From Candidatus Dormiibacterota bacterium (GTDB taxonomy: Bacteria; Chloroflexota; Dormibacteria; Aeolococcales; Aeolococcaceae), in the NCBI GenBank assembly GCA_003135255.1, contig PLAX01000089.1, positions 1-7,181 of the forward strand: a DNA stretch of 7,181 nucleotides, in the 5' to 3' direction. This document shows positions 1 to 5,556 of this stretch, one piece after another (positions within the stretch are counted from its first letter, which is position 1; each line of letters starts with the position of its first letter). The translations under genes were made by a program, and so were the position numbers. The notes beneath the pieces were generated by a model, which saw nothing but the letters and a program-made list of their open reading frames with translations, did not search any database and was not told the DNA's origin.

Positions 1-157
1 GCTCGAAGTCGAGGATGGAGGTGCCCTGGTCGGTGGAGCCCATCCGGGGGGGCGCCCCCGCCGTGTGCAGAAGCGCCTCGCACAGGGTGGTCTTGCCGTC
101 GTGGCTGTGGCCGACGACGGCCACCGTGCGAATGCGATCCGGTGCTGGCGTGGGCAT
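1..157 (-). CDS. EF-G-like translational GTPase, N-terminal fragment
   Basis: This is the first 52 codons of a gene that runs off the left edge. The start is the ATG whose complement lies at 155-157, chosen because a strong Shine-Dalgarno sits 9 nt upstream. The visible protein begins with a short basic leader, then a beta strand and a P-loop (G1) GHSHDGKT at residues 16-23, followed by TLCEALLHTAG and an MGSTDQGTSILDFE stretch. That stretch resembles the segment of EF-G between G1 and switch I, where a D-x-G-T-S/T-x-x-D/S pattern precedes D-x-x-P. Canonical EF-G has AHIDAGKTT at G1. The GHS-type loop is more like the EF-G-like (FusA2-type) paralogues, whose role in translation is poorly defined. 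GTP binding is well supported; the exact subfamily is an inference because domains II-V are outside the window. It is transcribed divergently from the lipoprotein gene. Confidence 0.82.
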   Translation of the reverse strand, partial: MPTPAPDRIRTVAVVGHSHDGKTTLCEALLHTAGAPPRMGSTDQGTSILDFE

Positions 158-166
158 GGTGTGACG

Positions 167-173
167 ACCTCCT
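167..173 (-). promoter_or_regulatory. Shine-Dalgarno of the EF-G-like gene
   Basis: On the minus strand this reads AGGAGGT, a near-perfect anti-16S complement, ending 9 nt before the ATG. It fixes the start of the EF-G-like gene. It contrasts with the plus-strand transcription-unit heads in this window, which lack a Shine-Dalgarno. Confidence 0.8.
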
Positions 174-211
174 CGGAGACGTCGGCCCCTCTGGGGCGGC
201 GGTGGCAGCCA

Positions 212-217
212 ATGGTA
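212..217 (-). promoter_or_regulatory. Possible -10 element of the EF-G-like gene
   Basis: The minus strand reads TACCAT, matching the TAnnnT form of a sigma-70-type -10, inside the only locally AT-rich spot of the 158-305 gap. It would give a 5' leader of roughly 45-50 nt containing the AGGAGGT site. No TTGACA-like -35 is visible at 16-19 bp spacing, so the call is weak. Confidence 0.3.
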
Positions 218-239
218 TTGCGGGGCGTCACGACTCCGT

Positions 240-255
240 CCGCTCCCGGGAGCGG
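240..255. repeat. 16-bp perfect palindrome in divergent intergenic region
   Basis: The sequence CCGCTCCCGGGAGCGG is its own reverse complement, with GTC and GAC flanks that could extend it through a one-base bulge (238-258). It has no loop, so it looks more like a dimeric protein-binding site than a terminator. It lies between the divergent EF-G-like and lipoprotein genes. In DNA this GC-rich a short palindrome can arise by chance, so an operator role is only a possibility. The rest of the 148-bp gap shows only the elements listed separately. Confidence 0.35.
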
Positions 256-305
256 GACGTGCGGAGGAGCCGTCACAGCCGGACGGTCCAAGGGCAGACT
301 CCCCG

Positions 306-785
306 GTGATGATCGGCCTCCGCCTCGCCGCCCTCGCCCTCCTCCTGACCGCCTGTGGCGGCGAGGTGGCGATGGCCACCCCGACACCCCACTGCCGGCC
401 GGCGCCCTCCCTCGCACCCCCGTCCGCCGCGGCGGCACCGGTGTCGGCCACGGCGGACCAGGCCCAGGTCGACCCCGGGGGCACGGTGACCTTCACGGAG
501 ACCGCCGCCGGCCCCGCGACGGTCCAGGTCGACTGCGCCCAGCCGCTCCAGGTCGTCGTCACCGACGGCACCGGGCTGAGCGTCTACGGCGGCTATTCGC
601 CGCCGGCGCCCGCCAGCGCCTGCGAGGAGGTCGACCTGGCGGCCGGGGCCGCGGAGACCTACCAGGTGACCTGGCCGGTCGAATCCTCGATCCCGGGCGG
701 GACCTACACCGCCACCCTGATCCTCGGCGACGCGCCCGAGCTCACCCTGACCCTGGCCGTCGGGACCCTGCCCGGCGAGTGCTGA
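306..785 (+). CDS. Small secreted lipoprotein, possible BsuPI-like Ig-fold domain
   Basis: This encodes 159 residues. The GTG at 306 is taken as start because AAGGG (290-294) lies 11 nt upstream; the adjacent ATG at 309 would remove one residue. Residues 5-16 are a short hydrophobic signal and L14-T-A-C17 is a lipobox, so the mature protein is probably lipid-anchored at C17 on the outer face of the membrane. A Pro/Ala-rich linker (about 24-50) leads to a beta-rich domain (about 50-153). Its spacing of GGTVTFTE, QVVVTDGTG, YQVTWPV and IPGGTYTATLILGD resembles the BsuPI/Ig-like fold. Four further cysteines (30, 77, 106, 159) could form disulfides. BsuPI-type domains are associated with proteinase inhibition or protein-protein contact, but no ligand can be inferred. 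The last 44 bases overlap the convergent methyltransferase gene. The lipoprotein call is firm; the fold is tentative. Confidence 0.75.
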   Translation: MMIGLRLAALALLLTACGGEVAMATPTPHCRPAPSLAPPSAAAAPVSATADQAQVDPGGTVTFTETAAGPATVQVDCAQPLQVVVTDGTGLSVYGGYSPPAPASACEEVDLAAGAAETYQVTWPVESSIPGGTYTATLILGDAPELTLTLAVGTLPGEC

Positions 786-1653
786 TGGGTGCGGAGCCCG
801 GCTCGGGCTCGCCGACCACGACCAGGCTGTCGCAGAGAGGGCTGCCCGGGTAACGGGTCCAGCCGTCGAAGGTGTGGGTCACCCGCATCCCGGCCCGGGC
901 GAAGGCGACCGGGATCTCCTCGAAGCGCAGCAGCCGGCTGGTGGTCTGCTGAACGGCGACGCCGCCGTCCGGGAAGATCGCGACCTCGCGGAGGACGAAG
1001 AGGTTGCGGGCACGGTCGTAGACGCTGTCGCTGAGCAGGAGCTGGCGGCGCTTCCCGAGCAGAGAGCCGTCGGCGACCTCCCAGGCCGAGAGCCGCCCCG
1101 GCAGCTGGTCGGGCCGCAGCCGGAACTCGGCGATCAGCCGGCCACCGGGTCGGAGCGAGGCGGCGAGCCGGCGCAGCGCGGCGGCCTGCCGGGGCGCGGT
1201 GAGGTTCTCCAGGACGTAGTAGATGAGGAGGACCGCGTCGTAGCGCGGCTCGAGCGGCAGGGTGCGGACGTCCCCCACCTCGAAGTGGGTGAGACGCGCC
1301 ACCCCGCTGGCCCGGGCCTCCTTGCGCGCATGCCGGATGACGGCGGGCCCGACGTCCACGCCGTCGACCCGGTAGCCGAGCCGGGCCAGCCCCACCGCGT
1401 ACAGGCCGGGCCCGCAGCCGGCATCCAGGACGTGGGCCGGCGGCTCGGGGAGGAGCTGGCGAAGGCGGGTGACGTGCCGCTCGATCAATGTGCGGCGCCG
1501 GCTGGCCCCGTCGTGGGCCTGGTCGAGGTGCTCGGCGAGGAGTCGCCGGCTGAACGCCGGATCCGACCAGTCCAGCTCGGCGGCGGGGTCGAACGGGCGG
1601 GGCCAGGCGGGAAATCGGGAGAGACGGCGGACCAGTGCCACGGGTGGGGTCAT
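742..1653 (-). CDS. Class I SAM-dependent methyltransferase
   Basis: The protein is 303 residues long. The open frame runs further upstream, but that part lies over the plsY-like gene and reads as low-complexity shadow. The ATG complementary to 1651-1653 gives a start (MTPPVALVRR) with a family-like N-terminus. Residues 27-66 form a helical cap containing WSDPAFSRRLLAEHLDQAHD. Motif I is VLDAGCGPG at 75-83, which binds SAM. D100 ends strand beta-2 and contacts the ribose hydroxyls. EVGDVR (125-130) and YDAVLLIYYVLEN (138-150) are the following strands, and SLRPGGRL (166-173) precedes strand beta-5. The C-terminal half (about 190-280) is a beta-rich domain ending CDSLVVVGEP, as in small-molecule methyltransferases. 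No Shine-Dalgarno is visible before the ATG. The substrate is unknown and the neighbours do not suggest one. It converges on the lipoprotein gene with a 44-bp overlap and diverges from the plsY-like gene. Confidence 0.88.
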   Translation of the reverse strand: MTPPVALVRRLSRFPAWPRPFDPAAELDWSDPAFSRRLLAEHLDQAHDGASRRRTLIERHVTRLRQLLPEPPAHVLDAGCGPGLYAVGLARLGYRVDGVDVGPAVIRHARKEARASGVARLTHFEVGDVRTLPLEPRYDAVLLIYYVLENLTAPRQAAALRRLAASLRPGGRLIAEFRLRPDQLPGRLSAWEVADGSLLGKRRQLLLSDSVYDRARNLFVLREVAIFPDGGVAVQQTTSRLLRFEEIPVAFARAGMRVTHTFDGWTRYPGSPLCDSLVVVGEPEPGSAPISTRRAGSRRPGSG

Positions 1654-1682
1654 TCTGTGCCGTGGGATGGTTGGCTCGGCCG

Positions 1683-1706
1683 GCAGGGTGCTGAAGAGCA
1701 CCCTGC
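1683..1706. promoter_or_regulatory. 10-bp perfect inverted repeat, candidate operator
   Basis: GCAGGGTGCT (1683-1692) is followed by the loop GAAG and its exact complement AGCACCCTGC (1697-1706). The repeat lies between divergent genes, so a terminator role is unlikely, and no T-tract follows. It occupies the -35 position of the predicted plsY-like promoter, whose -10 begins at the next base, and sits 30-53 bp upstream of the methyltransferase ATG. A dimeric repressor bound here could control both genes. No regulator gene is adjacent, so its partner is unknown. Confidence 0.55.
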
Positions 1707-1712
1707 TAGTCT
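1707..1712 (+). promoter_or_regulatory. Predicted -10 of plsY-like gene (leaderless)
   Basis: TAGTCT fits the TAnnnT -10 form and ends 7 nt before the GTG at 1720. Transcription would then start at about the first base of the start codon, giving a leaderless mRNA. No good -35 is present; that position is filled by the inverted repeat. Confidence 0.45.
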
Positions 1713-1719
1713 CGTGGCC

Positions 1720-2364
1720 GTGAGCGTGACCCCGACGCCCTTGGCCGCCACCATCGCCTTCGTCATCGCGTACGCGGTGGGTGCGCTGCCCGTCGCCTGG
1801 CTCCTGGTCCGCCGGGAGAAGGGGATCGACCTGCGCCTCTTCGGGGGTACCGGGGCGATCGACACCCTCCGGGCGGCGGGACCCTCCACCGCGCTCCTGG
1901 CGGGCCTCATCGAGCTGCTCAAGGGCGGCGTCGTGGGCCTCACTGCCTACCTCCTCAGCCACCATACCGACTGGTTCGCCGCGAGCGCCATAGCCGGGTG
2001 CGTGGTGGGAGACGCGTTCCCGGTCGGCTTCCGGCGCGGCGGACGTGGGCTGGTGCCGCTGATCTCGGGGCTGGCGCTCTCGCTTCCCCTCGCCGGTCTC
2101 CTCTGCGCCGTCATCGCCGTCCCGGTGGCGATCTCCACCCGGATGCGCGGAAGCGTCTACGACCTCGCGGTGACCATCGCCGTCCCCCTCGGCCTGCTGC
2201 TCGGGAGCTTCGATTGGCGTACTCTCCCGGCTGCCGTCGTGATCGTCCTCGCGCTGGTGGTCCGCTCCCGGCTGCGGCGCGGCGCCCGGGCCCGCTCCGC
2301 CCTGGCCGGTCGCGCCGGTGCGACCATCCTCGATCTACCCCCAGCACCCAGACAGGAGTCCTGA
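1720..2364 (+). CDS. Divergent PlsY-type glycerol-3-phosphate acyltransferase-like membrane protein
   Basis: From GTG 1720 the protein has 214 residues, typical for PlsY; GTG codons at 1714 and 1726 are in frame alternatives. Several hydrophobic segments are visible (about 8-30, 57-79, 86-99, 112-139, 147-163, 168-182), matching a polytopic membrane protein. PlsY transfers acyl groups from acyl phosphate to glycerol-3-phosphate in phospholipid synthesis. Family hallmarks include GALPVAWLL (21-29), KGIDLR (34-39), LIELLKGG (63-70) and GDAFPVGFRRGGRG (97-110), aligned to GHxFPxxxxFxGGKG. Key positions are altered. The GSGNxGATN loop is reduced to GGTGAIDT (42-49). The histidine of GHxFP is D98 and the lysine of GGKG is R109. 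The C-terminal His/Asn motif is replaced by an Arg-rich tail (182-198). Activity is therefore doubtful; it may be a paralogue with changed substrate or a pseudoenzyme. It ends directly at the dedA start codon. Confidence 0.75.
   Translation: MSVTPTPLAATIAFVIAYAVGALPVAWLLVRREKGIDLRLFGGTGAIDTLRAAGPSTALLAGLIELLKGGVVGLTAYLLSHHTDWFAASAIAGCVVGDAFPVGFRRGGRGLVPLISGLALSLPLAGLLCAVIAVPVAISTRMRGSVYDLAVTIAVPLGLLLGSFDWRTLPAAVVIVLALVVRSRLRRGARARSALAGRAGATILDLPPAPRQES
2354..2358 (+). promoter_or_regulatory. Shine-Dalgarno of dedA
   Basis: AGGAG lies inside the last codons of the plsY-like gene, 6 nt before the dedA ATG. It supports the start of that gene and co-transcription with its neighbour. Confidence 0.75.
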
Positions 2365-3027
2365 ATGCACGCCGTCGCCAGCATCGACAGCCTCTTCCAG
2401 GGGTGGGTCGTGACCTACGGGCTCCTGGCCATCCTCCTCCTCATGACCGTGCAGTGCATCGGGGTCCCCTTCCCCAGCGAGGTGATCATGCCGGTGGCCG
2501 GTTACCTCGCCTCCACGGGGCGGCTCAACCTGGTGGCAGTGATCGTGGTGGGCATCGTGGGCAACGTGGTGGGGTCGCTCATCGCGTACGGGCTGGCGGC
2601 CTGGCTCGGCGAGCCGGTGCTGCTCGGCCCGGGGCGGTACATTGGGATCCGCGCCCACCACGTGGAGATCGCCGACCGATGGTTCCGCCGCCATGGCACC
2701 GGCGCCGTCTTCTGGGGCCGCTTCCTCCCGGTGATCCGCACCTATATCTCCTTCCCAGCCGGGCTGGCCAGGATCCAGATCGCGGGCTTCACCGCGATGA
2801 CCTTCCTCGGCACCGTGCCCTGGACCGTGGCCCTGGCCGTCGCCGGCTACGAGGGCGGGAAGAACTGGAATCGCATCTCGGGCCCGATCGGCGACGCCGG
2901 GATCGTGCTGGCCGTGGCGCTGGTGGCGGTGGTCGTCGTCTGGTGGGTCCGGGGCCGGGGGCGCTCGGCGACCACAGCCTCCGATCCCGCCCGCGCCGCG
3001 TCAGCGGACCAGAGCACGGATGACTGA
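2365..3027 (+). CDS. DedA-family (VTT domain) membrane protein
   Basis: The protein has 220 residues, a normal length for DedA. A first hydrophobic stretch (16-32) leads into the re-entrant motif CIGVPFPSEVIMPVAGYL (31-48). A second core follows (56-82) with GNVVGSLIAYGLAAWLG. The signature FWGRFLPVIRTYISFPAG (116-133) comes after a WFRRHG stretch, and further hydrophobic segments lie at 141-161 and 177-194. E39 and arginines R119 and R125 match the acidic residue and two arginines known to be needed in E. coli DedA proteins such as YqjA and YghB. Members act in the cytoplasmic membrane, and some are implicated in flipping phosphatidylethanolamine or undecaprenyl phosphate, driven by proton or sodium gradients. 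The substrate here is not predictable. The ATG abuts the upstream stop (TGAATG) and is served by AGGAG. The C-terminal 25 residues are a variable, acidic and Ala-rich tail. Pairing with a PlsY-like gene fits a role in membrane lipids. Confidence 0.9.
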   Translation: MHAVASIDSLFQGWVVTYGLLAILLLMTVQCIGVPFPSEVIMPVAGYLASTGRLNLVAVIVVGIVGNVVGSLIAYGLAAWLGEPVLLGPGRYIGIRAHHVEIADRWFRRHGTGAVFWGRFLPVIRTYISFPAGLARIQIAGFTAMTFLGTVPWTVALAVAGYEGGKNWNRISGPIGDAGIVLAVALVAVVVVWWVRGRGRSATTASDPARAASADQSTDD

Positions 3028-3030
3028 CCA

Positions 3031-3891
3031 GTGATCGGGCTCATCGACATCGGCGGGACCAAGTGCCTGGTGAGCGTCACGGGCGAGCGCGGGCTGCCGG
3101 GGACGCCGATCGTGCGGCCCACCCCGACCGGCGGGGACCCGGGGGGCTTCCTCTCGGAGATGCTCGACAGCGTCCGCGGCGGAGGCGGGCTGGAGGCCAT
3201 CGCGGTGGCGACGCCCGGTCCCTTTGATCGCGAGCGGGCGACGCTCCTCAACCCGCCCGGTCTGTCGGAGGCATGGCACGGCCTGGACCTCCGGGCGACC
3301 CTAGGCAGGCACTTCGGCTGCCCCGTGTTCGCCGAGAACGACGCCAACTGCGCCGCCCTCGCCGAGGCACGCTTCGGCGCCGGGCGGGGCTTCCCCACCG
3401 TCGCCTACTACACCGTGAGCACCGGGATCGGTGGTGGCGTGGTGCGCGATGGCGAGCTGGTGATCGCCCGCCACGACACGGAGGCGGGCCACCAGGTGCT
3501 CTGGCCCGCGCACCTGGGCGGCCCGGAGTGCCACTGCGGCGGCCACGGCTGCCTGGAGACCCTCGCCAGCGGCAACGCCATCCGCAAGCGCTTCGGCGTG
3601 GCACCGGAGGAGCTGGACGATCCGTCGGCCTGGGCCGAGATCGGCCGCTGGCTGGGATTGGCGGTGGTCAACACGGTGGCCCTGCTCGACTGCGACGTCG
3701 TGGTCTTCGGAGGCGGGGTCGTCAAGGCCTGGGGGAGATTCGAGCAGGAGCTGCGGCGGACCGTCGGAGAGAGCCTCTTTCTCCAGCCTCCGCCGGAGAT
3801 CCGGCGGGCCGAGCTGGGCGACGACCGGAACGTCTGGGGTGCAGTGACCCTCGTCCGAGGTTTGGCGCCGCCCACAACGCTGGTACAGTGA
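3031..3891 (+). CDS. ROK-family sugar kinase (glucokinase-like)
   Basis: The protein has 286 residues, slightly short of the usual 300-320 for ROK kinases. The GTG at 3031 must be the start because the phosphate-1 loop DIGGTK begins at residue 6. Other motifs appear in order. ENDANCAALAEARFGAG (102-118) contains the catalytic base D104. TGIGGG (131-136) is the phosphate-2 loop. EAGH (151-154) has E151 and H154, which contact sugar and zinc. The ROK zinc signature CHCGGHGCLE (167-176) supplies C167, C169 and C174. VVVFGGGVV (223-231) is the adenosine-binding motif. The likely reaction is ATP-dependent 6-phosphorylation of glucose or a related hexose; family members also act on fructose, N-acetylglucosamine or N-acetylmannosamine, and the specificity cannot be read from sequence alone. 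There is no ROK repressor helix-turn-helix. It lies 3 bp after the dedA stop with no clear Shine-Dalgarno, suggesting translational coupling. Confidence 0.9.
   Translation: MIGLIDIGGTKCLVSVTGERGLPGTPIVRPTPTGGDPGGFLSEMLDSVRGGGGLEAIAVATPGPFDRERATLLNPPGLSEAWHGLDLRATLGRHFGCPVFAENDANCAALAEARFGAGRGFPTVAYYTVSTGIGGGVVRDGELVIARHDTEAGHQVLWPAHLGGPECHCGGHGCLETLASGNAIRKRFGVAPEELDDPSAWAEIGRWLGLAVVNTVALLDCDVVVFGGGVVKAWGRFEQELRRTVGESLFLQPPPEIRRAELGDDRNVWGAVTLVRGLAPPTTLVQ
3862..3889 (+). promoter_or_regulatory. Promoter of the 71-aa gene, inside the ROK kinase 3' end
   Basis: TTGGCG (3862-3867), a 16-bp spacer and TACAGT (3884-3889) form the best sigma-70-like promoter in the window. The -10 ends 6 nt before the GTG at 3896, so the predicted transcript starts at or next to the start codon and would be leaderless. 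Confidence 0.6.
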
Positions 3892-3895
3892 CGGG

Positions 3896-4111
3896 GTGTC
3901 CAAACGAGTGAGCACGGTCAGCATCGATGACGTCATCGCCTCCATCGAGACGGCTCGAGACAAGGTGATGGCCGACGAGGTCAAGTCCCTGGTCAAGCTG
4001 GGGCTCCCCAAGAGCGTCGCCTACAAGATGGTGGCCGAGCGATACCGCCAGCGCAGCGAGGCCGACGAGGGTGAAGAGGCCGCGGGTACCCCGTGGCCTG
4101 ATATGTCCTGA
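3896..4111 (+). CDS. Small hypothetical protein, 71 aa, helical
   Basis: I do not recognise this family. The frame starts at GTG 3896, four bases after the ROK kinase stop, and has no Shine-Dalgarno but a promoter-like sequence ending 6 nt upstream. Residues 9-33 (SIDDVIASIETARDKVMADEV) and 37-54 (LPKSVAYKMVAERYRQRS) read as two amphipathic helices separated by a short Leu-Gly-Leu turn. An acidic tail with E/D at 55-61 and the ending TPWPDMS follow. The second helix is rich in Lys/Arg and the arrangement faintly recalls small DNA-binding or antitoxin-type proteins, but no recognised motif supports that. Reasons to believe it is real are the balanced residue usage compared with the Arg/Pro/Gly-rich shadow frames, the promoter, and that it fills the gap between two genes. 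No toxin partner is adjacent. Confidence 0.7.
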   Translation: MSKRVSTVSIDDVIASIETARDKVMADEVKSLVKLGLPKSVAYKMVAERYRQRSEADEGEEAAGTPWPDMS

Positions 4112-4152
4112 TAGCGGGCACGCGGCACCCTTTCGAGCTGGCCCCGTCAGGA

Positions 4153-4182
4153 TCCCGCCGGCGGCCTTTGGCCGCGTGGGGA
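4153..4182 (+). terminator. Hairpin between the 71-aa gene and gcvPA
   Basis: GCGGCC (4161-4166), the loop TTT and GGCCGC (4170-4175) form a perfect 6-bp stem. An outer TCCC/GGGA pairing (4153-4156 with 4179-4182) could extend it across an internal loop. No U-tract follows, so as a terminator of the upstream unit it is only plausible. It lies upstream of the predicted gcvPA transcription start, so it would not be in that mRNA. Confidence 0.35.
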
Positions 4183-4198
4183 GCGCGCTGCGGGCCGG

Positions 4199-4216
4199 CT
4201 GTCGGCATACTGTCGG
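4199..4216. repeat. CTGTCGG direct repeat at the gcvPA promoter
   Basis: CTGTCGG occurs at 4199-4205 and 4210-4216, 11 bp apart, which is about one helical turn. The two copies flank and overlap the predicted -10 of gcvPA. They could be half-sites for a regulator of glycine cleavage, or a chance repeat. Confidence 0.3.
4208..4213 (+). promoter_or_regulatory. Predicted -10 of gcvPA (leaderless)
   Basis: TACTGT matches TAnnnT and ends 8 nt before the ATG at 4222. No -35 consensus is seen at 16-18 bp. The position again predicts a transcript starting at about the start codon, which leaves no room for a riboswitch leader. Confidence 0.45.
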
Positions 4217-4221
4217 TGACG

Positions 4222-5552
<1,331 letters not shown>

Positions 5553-5556
<4 letters not shown>

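Noticed and set aside
294..300. CAGACT as a -10 for a leaderless lipoprotein transcript.
   Set aside because: It lacks the leading TA pair, and an AAGGG ribosome site is present upstream, so the start is better explained by normal initiation.
65..853. A 262-codon plus-strand open frame over the lipoprotein gene.
   Set aside because: Its translation is almost all Arg, Pro and Gly, typical of a shadow frame in GC-rich DNA. The lipoprotein frame has a signal peptide, lipobox and balanced composition.
1683..1706. The inverted repeat as a rho-independent terminator.
   Set aside because: It lies between genes transcribed away from each other, has no following T-run, and sits immediately upstream of a -10-like element.
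874..1713. A long N-terminal extension of the plsY-like frame.
   Set aside because: This stretch is antisense to the methyltransferase, has low-complexity composition and precedes the first residues resembling PlsY. The promoter-like element and GTG cluster near 1714-1726 mark the real start.
1654..1965. An upstream extension of the methyltransferase frame by 104 codons.
   Set aside because: It lies across the intergenic inverted repeat and the plsY-like gene, and its residues are hydrophilic shadow sequence with no methyltransferase features.
3896..4111. The 71-aa protein as an antitoxin of a toxin-antitoxin pair.
   Set aside because: No toxin-like frame lies next to it: the flanking genes are a sugar kinase and gcvPA. 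The resemblance is limited to generic helix composition.
4112..4221. A glycine riboswitch upstream of gcvPA.
   Set aside because: I looked for the tandem aptamer with its conserved purine-rich core and found none. The gap is only 110 bp and the predicted start of transcription is at the ATG.
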